Assembly: GCA_965153355.1 (NCBI GenBank) | Contig: OZ231126.1 | Span: forward strand, 3,348,001-3,412,000 | Direction of reading: 5' to 3' | Origin: Flaccisagitta enflata | Taxonomy: Eukaryota; Chaetognatha; Sagittoidea; Aphragmophora | DNA length: 64,000 nucleotides | Shown here: positions 44,649 through 56,765 of the stretch, piece after piece | Position numbering within the stretch: position 1 is the first letter of the stretch | Layout: each line of letters begins with the position of its first letter | Notes under the pieces: generated by a model | The model's input: only the letters and a program-made list of their open reading frames with translations | The model's database searches: none | Told to the model about the DNA's origin: nothing | Position numbers and translations under genes: made by a program

Positions 44649-45417
44649 CCCCGCCAAAAGCCACCAAAGAAAACGTCATATTTCCGCTTCTAGAAATGAT
44701 AATCTAATTCTGAAAAAAGTTCCAGAACGAACTTTCCAACCGATTTTGTCTTATCTAGACTAACAACATTGATTTTGAAAAAATAAACTACACGGAACAA
44801 GTGAGTTACGCCTAATTTTTGAGAAAAATCTTTTTTTTTTTCTACAAAGAACCATCAAGGGTCGCACTCTATTTCACTGTTATTAATTATGAAATTGTGC
44901 CAATTGGCTGTAAATGGTATCCAAATGAAGATATTTTTATGAAAATTTAGTTTCTGAGATGTTTTGTGAGTTTTCCATCATATTTCCATCAAATTTATGC
45001 ATTTTTCACAAGGGTTCATTGAGCACTAATGCTGTTTTTGGCCTTTGATAGTCTTATTTCTGACTATATATGGATTAAAAGCTTGGTCATTTTATGAATT
45101 AATAATCTACTTCAAAATATCTTCGATTCAAGCCTAATTGCGCGGTTGTGGCTCAAAAGGTTAAGAAATTTCATCAAAATTAGTGTAACCACTTCAAAAC
45201 CAGCGAATAAGAAAATGCATGTCTCGCCAACTTTCAAGTTTCTTTCAATGCCAATGGTACATTACAGCTGCAGTTTTGAGTTTGTGCTCACTTATTTTGT
45301 ATCTTATAAAATTGGTTCAAAAATTCTTTTTGGAACTTTTTTCAGAATTGCATTATCGTTTCTAGAAGTGGAAATACGTCGTTTTCTTTGGTGGCACTTT
45401 GTGGGGTATTCCCTGTA
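44649..45417. mobile_element. Element with long inverted repeats (about 100 bp)
   Basis: The left arm starts CAGGGAGTACCCCGCCAAAA and the right arm inverted starts CAGGGAATACCCCACAAAGT. The arms continue matching through CCACCAAAGAAAACG and TTCTAGAAA. No clear target duplication, and the interior is non-coding as far as I can see. Confidence 0.6.
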
Positions 45418-45689
45418 GAACGATCACTTGTATTTTAATGATGGAGATACAGTGCAAAAGCAGAACATCGAACAGAAGTTAGCCTAAATTTTCGAATCCA
45501 CGTCATCAAAGGCAAAGAGGGGAAGAGAGAGACTCCTGGTGCTCTGCCAGTGCTACCTGTTGATCGGCAATGGCTTGTTTTCATACCAGTTTGGATGGAA
45601 AGGGACTTATGAAGGAATGACTGGCTGACTACTCTGACCTCTTTCATTGAGATTATTGAATAATTGCAAAAAGAAGAGATGAATTTCTT

Positions 45690-46870
45690 TTTGACGCCTG
45701 AGAGGGCTGATTTCAGGACTGATAAGGCTAATTTGAGGTCTAGGAGAGCTGATTTAAGGCCTGAGAGGGCTGATTTCAGGCCTGAAAAGGCTAATTCGAG
45801 GTCTAGAAGAACTGATTTTAGGCCTGAGAACGCTAATTTAAGGTCTAGAAGACCTGATTTGAGGCCTGAGAGGGCTGATTTCAGGCCTGAACAGGTCGCC
45901 CAAGGGCAATATGTGGTCAGCGATACCCGTTGCCCTGCTTTGCATGATTGTGTATTGGAGTGAAGGGAAGCAGGGCAGCGGCCCCGAAGGGGACGAAGTC
46001 CTGTAAAACACAGGGGGACTTTCGTTCCTCCTAAGATGGCTGATGGCCTGGGAGGGTAGATTGGTGGCCTGAAATGGCTGATGTGAGGCCTGAGATAGCA
46101 GATTCAAGGCCTGGGCTGAGTTGATGCTTGGAAAGCCTGATAGAGTAGATTTTAGGCCTGAGGGGGCCAATTTCAGGCCTGAGGTGGCCAATTTCAGGCC
46201 TGAGTGGGCCAATTTCAGGTCTGAGGGGGCCAATTTCAGATCTGATAGGGCTGATTTCAGGCCTGAGAGGGCAAATTTTTGGTCTTAGATGGCAGATTTC
46301 AGACATGAGACAGCAGAATTCAGGCCTAAGAGGGCAGATTTCAGGCCTGAGGTGGCAGATTTCAGGCCTAAGGGGGCAGATTTCAGGCCTGAGAGGGCGG
46401 ATTTCAGGCCTGTGAAGCCAGATTTCAGGCCTGAGAGGGCAGATTTCAGGCTTGAGAGGGCAGATTTCAGGCCCGAGAGGGCAGATTTCAGGTCTGAGAG
46501 GCCTAATGGGGGGACAAATGGACGGAAGGACGGAAGGACGGAAGGACGGACGAACGAAAGTCCCCCTGTGTTCTACAGGACTTCGTCCCCTTCGGGGCCG
46601 CTGCCCAAAAGGCGAACTTGAGGTCTAGCAGAGCTGATTTGTGGTCTGAGGGGGATGATAACAGGCCTGAGAAGGCTAATTTTAGGTCTTAATGAACTGA
46701 TTTGAGGTCTGAGAGGGCTGAGTTCAGGCCTGAGAAGGCTAATTCGAGGTCTAGAAGAGCTGATTTGAGGCCTGAGAGGGCTGAATTCAGGCTCTGGGGG
46801 GCACAAATAAACTGAGAAATTGCCCTATATGGAATCATAGGTCATTGGCTCCTCCGGGGCCGCTGCCCAG
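45690..46870. repeat. Foldback-like repeats, GAGAGGGCTGATTTCAGGCCT loop type
   Basis: 45690-45890 tandem units; 45910-46030 left arm (GGGCAGCGGCCCCGAAGGGG, GAAGTCCTGT); 46030-46510 loop; 46510-46612 right arm (CTACAGGACTTCGTCCCCTT); 46612-46870 a further set with its own right arm (GGCTCCTCCGGGGCCGCTGC). Confidence 0.65.
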
Positions 46871-47001
46871 AAAGAGGAAAAAAATTTAAAGAAAAATGTT
46901 TTGGCCCCAATGTAAATCAAGGCCGCTTAGGGAATGGTTTGCAAAACCAGGCTCCTAACAAACGATACAAATGCTGAACACTCATTTCAATCACTGAAAA
47001 T

Positions 47002-47217
47002 TTTTAGTCGCGTGCTACGCGACTCTATAACTCGCTTTGTCGGTCCGTCGGTCCGTTGGTCCGTTGGTCTGTCGATCTGGCGGTCTTTTGCACTTTACTT
47101 TTTTGGGGTTTTCGCGGTCTTTGGCCTCACCGCTCCTTCCCAAATGGAGTGACCTAACATATGGCTCCTGCCCATCCGCACGCGACTAGGGTAGCCGTGT
47201 GTCCGGCCTTGTTTTCT
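47002..47217 (-). repeat. AACAAGGCC-family element
   Basis: TTTTTAGTCGCGTGCTACGC at one end, GGTCCGTCGGTCCGTTGGTC, and GGTAGCCGTGTGTCCGGCCT at the other. It lies 88 bases before the giant tandem copy. Confidence 0.75.
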
Positions 47218-47304
47218 ATTTTTGTAAGAGATCAAAGTACTTAGTTAAACGCTTAATTTTCTTCGCCAAATAGAATGTATACATAGAGACTATAAGTAAT
47301 CCAT

Positions 47305-48740
47305 AAACAAGGCCAATACCTATAAGTCGCGTGCAGGACAAAAATAACTGAACTGACCTGACTCCTTATTATATTTTTTTCTCGAAAATCAGACTTAAAC
47401 CAGACCCAAACCAGACCCAAACCAGACCTAAACCAGACCTAAACCAGACCTAAACCGGACATGAACCAGACCTTAACCAGACCTAAACCAGACTTAAACC
47501 AGACTTAAACCAGACTTAAACCAGACTTAAACCAGACTCAAGCCAGACTCAATCCAGACTTAAACCAGACTCAAACCAGACTCAAACCAGACTCAAACCA
47601 GACTCAAACCAGACTCAAACCAGACTTAAACCAGACTAAACCATACATAAACCAGACTTAGACCTGACTTAAACCAGACTTAAACCAGACTTAAACCAGA
47701 CTTAAACCAGACTTAAACCAGACTTAAACCAGACTTAAACCAGACCAAAACCAGACCCAAACCAGCAGACTTAAACCAGCAGACTTAAACCAGCAGACTT
47801 AAACCAGCAGACCTAAACCAGCAGACTTAAACAAGCAGACTTAAACCAGCAGACCTAAACCAGCAGACCTAAACCAGCAGACTTAAACCAGCAGACTTAA
47901 ACCAGCAGACTTAAACCAGCAGACTTAAACCAGCAGACTTAAACCAGCAGAATTAAACCAGCCGACTTAAACCAGCGGATTTAAACCAGCAGACTTAAAC
48001 CAGCAGACTTAACCAGCAGACCTAAATCAGCCAACTCAAACCAGCCGACCTAAACCAGCCAACTCAAACCAGCAGACTTAAACCAGCAGACTTAAAGCAG
48101 CAGACTTGAACCAGCAGACTTAAACCAGCAGACTTAAACCAGCAGACTTAAACCAGCAGACCTAAACCAGCAGACTTAAACCAGCAGACTTAAACCAGCA
48201 GACTTATACCAGCAGACTTAAAAATGATCAAAAATGACCAAAATGACCAAAATGATCAAAAATGACCAAAAATGACCAAAAATGACCAAAAATGACCAAA
48301 AATGATCAAAAATGACCAAAAATTACCAAAAATGACCAAAAATGACCGAAATGACCGAAATGACTGAAATGACCGAAATGACCGAAATGAACGAAATGAC
48401 CGAAATGACCAGAAATGACCAAAAATGACCAAAAATGACCAAAAATGACCAAAAATGATCAAAAATGATCAAAAATGATTAAAAATGACCAAAATGACCA
48501 AAATGGCCAAAATGACCGAAATGACCAAAATGACCAAAAAATGACCAAAAATGACCAAAAATGATAAAAAATAACCAAAAACAAACAATAATTCTCAAAC
48601 ACACCAAAAAAATGATTCAAAATAACTCCAGACGACCCAAAACAACAAAAAACGACGCAAAAAAGCAAAGTGTTACGGACGGACCGACGGACCGACGGAC
48701 CGACGGAGCGGGTTGTAGAGTCGCGTGCACGCGACTAAAA
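47305..48740 (+). repeat. AACAAGGCC-family element with a giant tandem core
   Basis: Starts AACAAGGCCAATACCTATAA then GTCGCGTGC, and ends GAGTCGCGTGCACGCGAC followed by TAAAAA. Between them: an 11-bp CAGACTTAAAC array (about 47392-47760), a 14-bp CAGCAGACTTAAAC array (about 47761-48213), an AATGACCAAA-type array (about 48220-48590), then GGACCGAC repeats. The ends identify it as a member of the dispersed family; the core is unique to this copy. Confidence 0.8.
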
Positions 48741-48939
48741 AAACACCCTTTTCATTGCATTGTGGAATGACAGTTTGGTTGGTAGGGCACTGCAATTGAG
48801 TTCAATTTTCTCTTTTCAGAGTCACAGGTTCGGGCCTGGAGAGATGTTGGACTTTTATATGTCATTGATCAGCAGTCACAGTTAGAGTTAACAGGGTGAG
48901 CAAAAATTTCGTACTTGTCATCAAATCCAAAGAGAAGAC

Positions 48940-50205
48940 ACCAAAAACTGAAGATACCCTGCTTTGATTTGTCTAAAAGCACATAACCTACCATTTGTTC
49001 ATGCAAAATTTAATTGTAGTAGCTTCAGCAGTTTGGCTTCCACACAATTTTGAGTAAAAATGTTGTGAGCCCCATGAAAGGCTCCTAATGAAATTAATAG
49101 CTAGAGTTCCATAACTTAAAAACACTGTTATTTCCTTATAAATCTGATGAAAATATCCAGATTGGTCCTAAAACATAGATATTAATCTAGATTTATGTAT
49201 CACTAAGGAAAAAAAATCAAATTTGAGTTATTTATGTGGAAAATCCAATTTTTCCTCTGTTTTTTTTTTTTAAGATCTGACAAGGTTTTTATTCGCGTGA
49301 ACGCGACTCTAGAAGCCGCTATGTCGGTCGGTCGGTCGGTCGGTCGGTCGGTCGGTCTGTCGGTCTGTCCGTAACTTTTTTGAAATATAGGCTTTATAGT
49401 CGTTTTAAAAGTTATTGAAGGTTATTAAAGGTAATTATAGGTAATTTTTGGTAATTATAGGTAATTTTAGGTAATGATAGGTAAATATAGGTATTTTAGT
49501 GATCTGTATCATATAAGTCAGAAAAGTTGTCTGGGACTGTAAATTGAGGTAATTGTAGGAAATATAGGAAATAATGGGTAATTATCGGTGATTATAGATA
49601 ATTTATGGTAATTTAATGTAATTGTAGGTAATTATAGGTATTTACAGGTAGTTGTAGGTAAATGTGGGTAATTATAGGAAGATATAGGTTTTTAGTTATC
49701 TTTATTATCTTTATTACCTTTATTACCTTAATTACCTTAATTACCTTAATTACCTTATCTCTATTACCTTTATTACCTTAATTACCTTAATTATCTTAAT
49801 TACCCTTATTACCACGCGACTAAGGTTTGTTGACCTTGTTTTGTCAAAGAAGGCGTAAATTTCTTTGAAATTTGTAGGAAATCAAAACTGATGCAACATA
49901 GAGGTCAATCACTACCCAATTACAACCAATTGGTTGTTTTAGTTCAATGTTGATAAAACTAACTAATTTTTATTGATGCAAATGGGTTGGAAAAAAAAAT
50001 TTTAAGCAAAATGTCATCAAATTCCATCAAATTTCAAAATCAAGTGGAAGCTTAACTGCTTGAGCCACTGCTACAAAATTTTGCATGAACAAATAGTAGG
50101 TTATGTGCTTTTAGACAAATCCAAGCTGGATTTCTGAATATGAATTCTTTAGACACAATAAAGGTTTTGCTGGTTCCAGTTGCTTTTGAAAGCAGGGTAT
50201 TCTCT
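48940..50205. repeat. Inverted pair of arms enclosing the element at 49283-49842
   Basis: GCACATAACCTACCATTTGT with TTCATGCAAAATTTAATTG (48985-49020) is inverted at 50065-50120 (ATGAACAAATAGTAGGTTAT), and ATACCCTGCTTT faces AAAGCAGGGTAT. Probably an older element of about 1.2 kb. Confidence 0.5.
49283..49842 (-). repeat. AACAAGG-family element with a GGTAATTATA tandem core
   Basis: On the minus strand it starts AACAAGGTCAACAAACCTTA with GTCGCGTGG and ends GAGTCGCGTTCACGCGA then ATAAAAA, after a (CCGA)n run. The core is degenerate GGTAATTATA / ATTACCTTA units. Confidence 0.7.
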
Positions 50206-50235
50206 CAAACCAGCGATGGCAACGCGATGCATTGA

Positions 50236-53200
50236 TAGGGGAGTACGAGATTCAGGAGAAAATCACTTCTTTCAAAATATCACCCTTGCTACCAGATAAA
50301 CATGTGAGTAGGGCTTAGATAAGATGTTAGAAACTTTTTTCAGCTCGATCGGTTGAAAAAAACCCCTCGGATTGCTTAAAAAATCGATTTTTCCATGATT
50401 TTTTGCGTTTTTGTCAACTATTTTTAGCAAAAAAATGTTTTAATTTAATTCTTAAGCTATATTTCAACTTTAAAACTAGAAAGTGTGCCTGAAATAGTAA
50501 AAGGACCCTGCCAGTTTAAAAATTGATGAAAAAAAATCAATTTTTCTTAAACAAGGCTGGATACCACATAGTCACACTGTTAGAAAGACTTTCCACCCTC
50601 ACTGGAGTAGGCAAAGCTCATCTTTGGTCAAAAATCCTTGTGCTGATGACAGATCTGGCCAGTGAGAACCATTTTCTTGCTAAAAAAATTGCAGAACACT
50701 TGCAATTGGATGTTATCCCTTGTATGCTTTGGTGTGTCTTACACACATGTCTTGATTTTGATCGTAACTGTCTGTATTCCACGAGAACTTGAAGTCAAAC
50801 ATTGGGCAAGATAAGTTGAAAGCAGCTTTGCACACTATCTCTGACAAAAGTAAGATGAAGAATAACTTAGCAGCATAAACAAAAGACTGGGCTCTAAAAT
50901 TTGTTACAATGGAGAATATTTCAAAGCCATGGAACAGAGAAGATGAATTCAGTGAGTTTGAAGAACAAAATGGACACAGAAATGATGCAATACTGATGAA
51001 AGAGGGTCATTTTGGTTGCCAATGCAAAGCATCCCTCAAAGTCCTTGAAATGAAGGATAGTCTTATGGCATATCTGGACCTTGACACAAAATATCAAAAT
51101 GAAGTGGCCAAACTCCTTTGTTCCCTGCTTCCTTCCCCTGTAGTTCATTATGAATGGACCGTAGAGGTTCTAGTAGGCTATCATTTAATGGAGCCACTTC
51201 TTCGCATTCTGTTGGATCAGCAACCTAGACCAACTCATTTGGCTCTTTGAAGTATCCTTCAAAATTTGTACAAACAAATGACGGAACCAATCCCAGGTTT
51301 GAAATTCAGCTCAGTTGAGAGGCATGCTCTTCCAGCTCTTGAGGATGGATTTGGAAAAAAGTACAAACACAAATGGATAGAGTCTTTTTGCAAGTATCTT
51401 GAGCAGTACGATGTCAATAAACTGGAAAGTTCAATGCAAGTCTTGATGAAACAGCTTGCTGCAACTCTGTCCAGGTAACGAGGAATTCAGTATGAATTTC
51501 GTCCAGAATTTCTGGAACTCAGCAAAGAAAGCAGCAGGAACATTGGGAGAGACACACTTCAAGCCTCTGTCAGAAATCTTCACTGAAGATCAGCTTAAGA
51601 CCATCCATGTGGACTACAAAGTTGGAGAAAACTATTTTGGACATCTTTCTCAACAGCTAAGAAGCAAAGGAGGCTCTGCTTTCCAAGCAATCAGTGACAG
51701 ACTTGTGCTAAAAACAAGTTCAGATCTTGCCTTTGGTAATGAGGGAGCAAACATGTTGAAGAACAAGGAGCTCAAGGTCAGACAGAAAGAAATTCATCAA
51801 ATTGCAACAGATTTTTCAAAGTCTCAAAAAGAGATCATGAAAGCAAAGTTAGCCTTGACAGACAGTGAAGCAGACAAGCTGGCAAGGGATATGGCCAAAA
51901 ATAAACTGTTTTATTTATGTGTGCAAAATGGAACGAAACACAAGTATATTGTACCGCTCTCATCTCAAGCTGAGGTCAAAAAGTGCTATGACAGAATCAA
52001 AAAGCTGAGTGAGGCAGATCAGTTGGCTCTTCTGCGCCAAGAAGTTAAGTTGAAAAAGGCTTTATTTTCAGAAATGCCAAATGATTTTGTCTATTTCAAG
52101 CAGTACAATATCACAGACAAACAGATGTACAAAAATCTGCATGCTTTGCACACAGTTGACCCATCTGACCAAGAGGTCATTACTGTAGAGGATGTCTATG
52201 TGGCTTCTGAGTCAGTAGGCACTCAGTCTGCCAATAAGCAAGCCAAGAGGTCTAGGGTACCTGTGGAAGAGCCTCTGAGAGACTTCAATTAGCCATTACA
52301 GGAAGAAGAATTCGTTGTCACATTGCAAGAAGATGGCTGGAACCTTGGTTCTGTGCAATCTTACAATCAGTAACAAGATAGCATTTGTGTGCAAGCTCTC
52401 ACTACTCAGAAAACAAAAGCAAAGGATGATCAAAGAAAAACATATTGGATCTATCCCAATGATAAAGTTTTGGATGACTTTGAAAGGAAACATACTTGAA
52501 ATCAGGCCTTCAGAAACCTTGGCTAAAAATGTAAAAAGAAAAGATTTGGTTTTTGCCCTTCTCAACCGTGAGATCATTGAGGCCATGTGGGGACAACTTA
52601 TTGGCTAAGATGGTTAAAAGTGTCATCTACAGACACAAAACTCTTGGAGAGAGCTTATGAGTTTCAAAATCATTGTGGGAGAACAATCATTTGTAGTCAT
52701 GTTGCATTAGAAAAAAACTGGCGTATGAAATGGTCTCTATCAATGTCCCTCTTCCTGTCCCCCACGCTCTGCTCTCTGATCTTCCCAATGATTCATTTCA
52801 TAGAGCATTTCCACATAGGTGCAATTTTTTGACAATCACACCAAGTATAACTCATACTTTTTATTTTTGCTCATCCAAATTGTCTGCTTGCTCATTGGAT
52901 CTCTTATTCAAGATTTTTACTCAGTTGTGTTTGATATCAAAGTTTTTTTTTATGTACATGCAATTTCAATGTCTGAATAACAGTTGATATGATTACAGAT
53001 ATGTACATATACTGCAGAAAATATCTGAAAATATCTGAACTTTTTCTTTCACGTTCTTTCAATTGGTGAGGTTGTGATCAAATCAATTCAGGTTAGAAAA
53101 ACATACTACCACTTGAAACGCTTAAAAATCATACCGTATTTGTATAATATTGACTAATTCTTTTCAAGGACAAAGAAGCTACAGATAATAAATGAAAAAA

Positions 53201-53465
53201 TGTAGAGTCTATGCATTTTGATGCATGTAATAGTTCATGAAAACTTGAGTAAGTAACATATTTTCACTTAAAACCCAATATTTTCACTCAAAAACGCTAT
53301 AAAAATGCTGAAAATATGGCCGTTTTTGTTTTTTGGGCCTTCCGGTGGGTTTTTTTCAAGCCACAGCCTCCAAATTGGTACAAACCCATATATTTTGAGT
53401 CTACTAAGCCAAAAAAAGGGTAGCAAGCTCATTTCGTTTCGGTGACCCATTCTCGTACTCCCTTA
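50236..53465 (+). mobile_element. 3.2-kb DNA transposon, copy B
   Basis: Same ends as copy A, flanked by perfect 7-bp GCATTGA duplications (50229-50235 and 53466-53472). The first 2.3 kb and last 0.27 kb read the same as copy A. About 52584-53200 carries many substitutions and a small ATATCTGAA duplication, accounting for the extra 12 bases of length. Confidence 0.9.
50523..52608 (+). pseudogene. Degenerate transposase-like coding region of copy B
   Basis: The open pieces, stops and frame changes are those of copy A, offset by 9988 bases down to the last piece. That last piece (52315-52608) differs slightly, ending REIIEAMWGQLIG instead of REIIETIWGQLIG. The disabling changes therefore predate the split of the copies. 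Confidence 0.7.
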
Positions 53466-53633
53466 GCATTGAGACCGATTATGAGTCCGCGTACATTACT
53501 GCATGAGCGAGTTAGATTACGCTTATGATTCCATCTATCTTTGACCACGTACAATTAAGATTACGAGTACACAACGAGTACAACTCAATTTACTAGTCCT
53601 CTTGCGTAGTAAAGCCAATTTTGGTCAAATTCA

Positions 53634-54447
<814 letters not shown>

Positions 54448-54574
54448 ATTGGATGTTTTGCGTGATTTTTTACCTTAGCATATTACCAAGCAAGCAAACA
54501 ACTGATCAACCTAGTGATGAGTGTGGACGCTCATAAGTTGCATCAAAGGGGAAGGGCCGTTTCTGTCATTTGGG

Positions 54575-54575
54575 C

Positions 54576-54646
<71 letters not shown>

Positions 54647-54650
54647 ACTC
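54575..54650. repeat. (CT)n microsatellite
   Basis: CT units, with one CTGTCTC and one CACTC interruption. Confidence 0.9.
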
Positions 54651-54656
54651 TCAATT

Positions 54657-54833
54657 TTGGACGGATGGACGGACGGACAAACGGACGGACGGACGGATGG
54701 GCGGACAGACGGACAGATGGACGGATGGATGGATAGACGGACAGATGGACAGACGGGCAGACGGACAAATGGACGGACAGATTCCTCCTGTGTTCTACAG
54801 GACTTCGTTCCCTTTGGGGACGCTGCCCAAAAA
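54657..54833 (-). repeat. Foldback-family right arm with (GGAC)n block
   Basis: GGATGGACGGACGGACAAAC repeats followed by CCTCCTGTGTTCTACAGGAC, TTCGTTCCCTTTGGGGACGC and TGCCCAAAAA. Confidence 0.55.
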
Positions 54834-56578
54834 AGGAGGTATAGGAGACAGCAGCGTACTAAACAGGGACAAGAGTAGAAGGTTCCAACAATTTTTTTCT
54901 CCATTGAATAATCCTTTATCTCTTGTCTAAATTTGATTACTATATCATTTTTGATTGACTGAAACCCACTTCTAATTGACCTTACCAACTCCCCAGTCTC
55001 CCCTTGATGCATTGCTCCTCGAACAGTCCATGAAGGAGCCAAAACGTTGCCAAAACTTTCTTCTTTGAATAAACACAGCTCAGCAAATAATATCAAGTCA
55101 GAATCTGTTTTTTTTTCCTTTGATACATGTCATGGCCATTATATGAAAACTGAATCAGCTGCTCTTGATTTCTACCTTTAATATGACCAACTGAGATACT
55201 CTGGTTTAGATTTTAGCCCATAACTCTCATCATAAGTATCATGAAGCAAGCAAAAACACAGTAATGATTAAGTTAGATTCTGTTGGGACACTAAGTTTGT
55301 CGGACACTAGTTAGGGGGGAGTATGCCCTAAAAATCTTACTATCTTACACCCCTGTCTCTATCCCGTTTATATCAATTATTTTCGATTCTCGCCTATAAC
55401 TGTGTTAGTTAACCACGGCAAAAGACATGAAACTTGTTTGGAGGCGTCCCTTGATGAGGAAGGGCGTTTTTCAGTATGCGTCAGCACTGAATTGAACCTC
55501 TTGCCAATCTGGTAAAAAGTTGAGCGACTACTTTTATTTTATATTGAATTTAACCTTCAAGGAAGTTATTCTCTTCTTTACTCCAGACAACTAAACTTTT
55601 CGTGGATTTCAAAATACAGAGAGGTAACGTTACGTCACCTTGTTGGACACTGAAAATTTTGTTATAAGAAGTATATTGACGATATGTGGTTTGAATCTGA
55701 GTCGCTAAAACACAGCCTGTTATTTTTCTTAGGCCCATATGGCCATAGGAAAACCTGAGACACCCTGAGCTATGGACACATTATTTCTTCATTGCAGGGT
55801 CCTGTTGTCGTCTATTTTCATTTTGCCTGTCTTCAAGCCACAGCCTTCATTCTTCCACCATCATCAAGATAGTCGATTAAAATACAATTGAAATGAAAAA
55901 GACATGCAACTCGTCACAGTGGAACCCCTTCTTCACTTCAATGGTAGGATGTCTATCATTTCTTTTGATTACTTAACTTGTTTAGATGTTTCTGATTGGG
56001 CGTAATCTCTTAAATCGCAGATGAGCAGCTCTGTCGGTAAGATGATTATTTAATTCTACGTTCAATTTGTCCATCCCCTACACAAAATAAAGCTCCAGTT
56101 CCTTGAGATTTACATTGAGAATGGCTAGTTAGAAGTGCTTTTGGGTAGATTTTGTTTCGTTTTGATTCACATAATGCTCAACTCAACCATGATAGTTAAA
56201 ATGTTACCAATTTTTCCCACATCTATGTTTCAAATACTGTCCTTCATTGCGAGACATTTTAAGCTCCGAGAGAGGCAAAAAAGCTGTCAACTCGACAGAT
56301 ATTTACAGTGTTAAGTATCAAAAAGTAAATCCAGTGAGAAGGTGGGCAGTTTTTGGACCAAAGGAATGATGTTGAATGAAGTAGTAAAAAATTAGTTCTT
56401 TTTTTGCCACCTGTAAAGAGTTACCAGCTCATCATCATTAAACAAGGCCGAGACAGTTAGAGTCGTTACCACGGCATGTGATGTCCCAAATTCATGACAA
56501 TAAGCTCATTAGTCAATTTGGGGAAAGTTAAAGAACTTAAGACGGCAGCTATGATATTTCATTCCTATTTGAATAATC
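54834..56578. other. No gene recognised
   Basis: AT-rich sequence with scattered short frames. A 30-base AACAAGGCC fragment lies near 56441. No splice-consistent coding region was found. Confidence 0.4.
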
Positions 56579-56765
56579 CAGGCGTGTATAAAGTTGAGCA
56601 TTCCCACCCTCCCCTGGGGGGGAGGAATAAAATCAAAGGGTTTGGAGATGGGGAAAAAATCAAAAGCTAAAAAAGAAGAAAAAAGAAAATTTTTGAAGAT
56701 TTATCACTTTTGGTAGTTCCAAATGGTAGTCTCTGACACATTTTAATACTAATTAAACCTATAAT

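Noticed and set aside
47392-48213. Direct repeats resembling a CRISPR array
   Set aside because: Units are contiguous 11- and 14-mers without unique spacers, in a eukaryotic repeat element.
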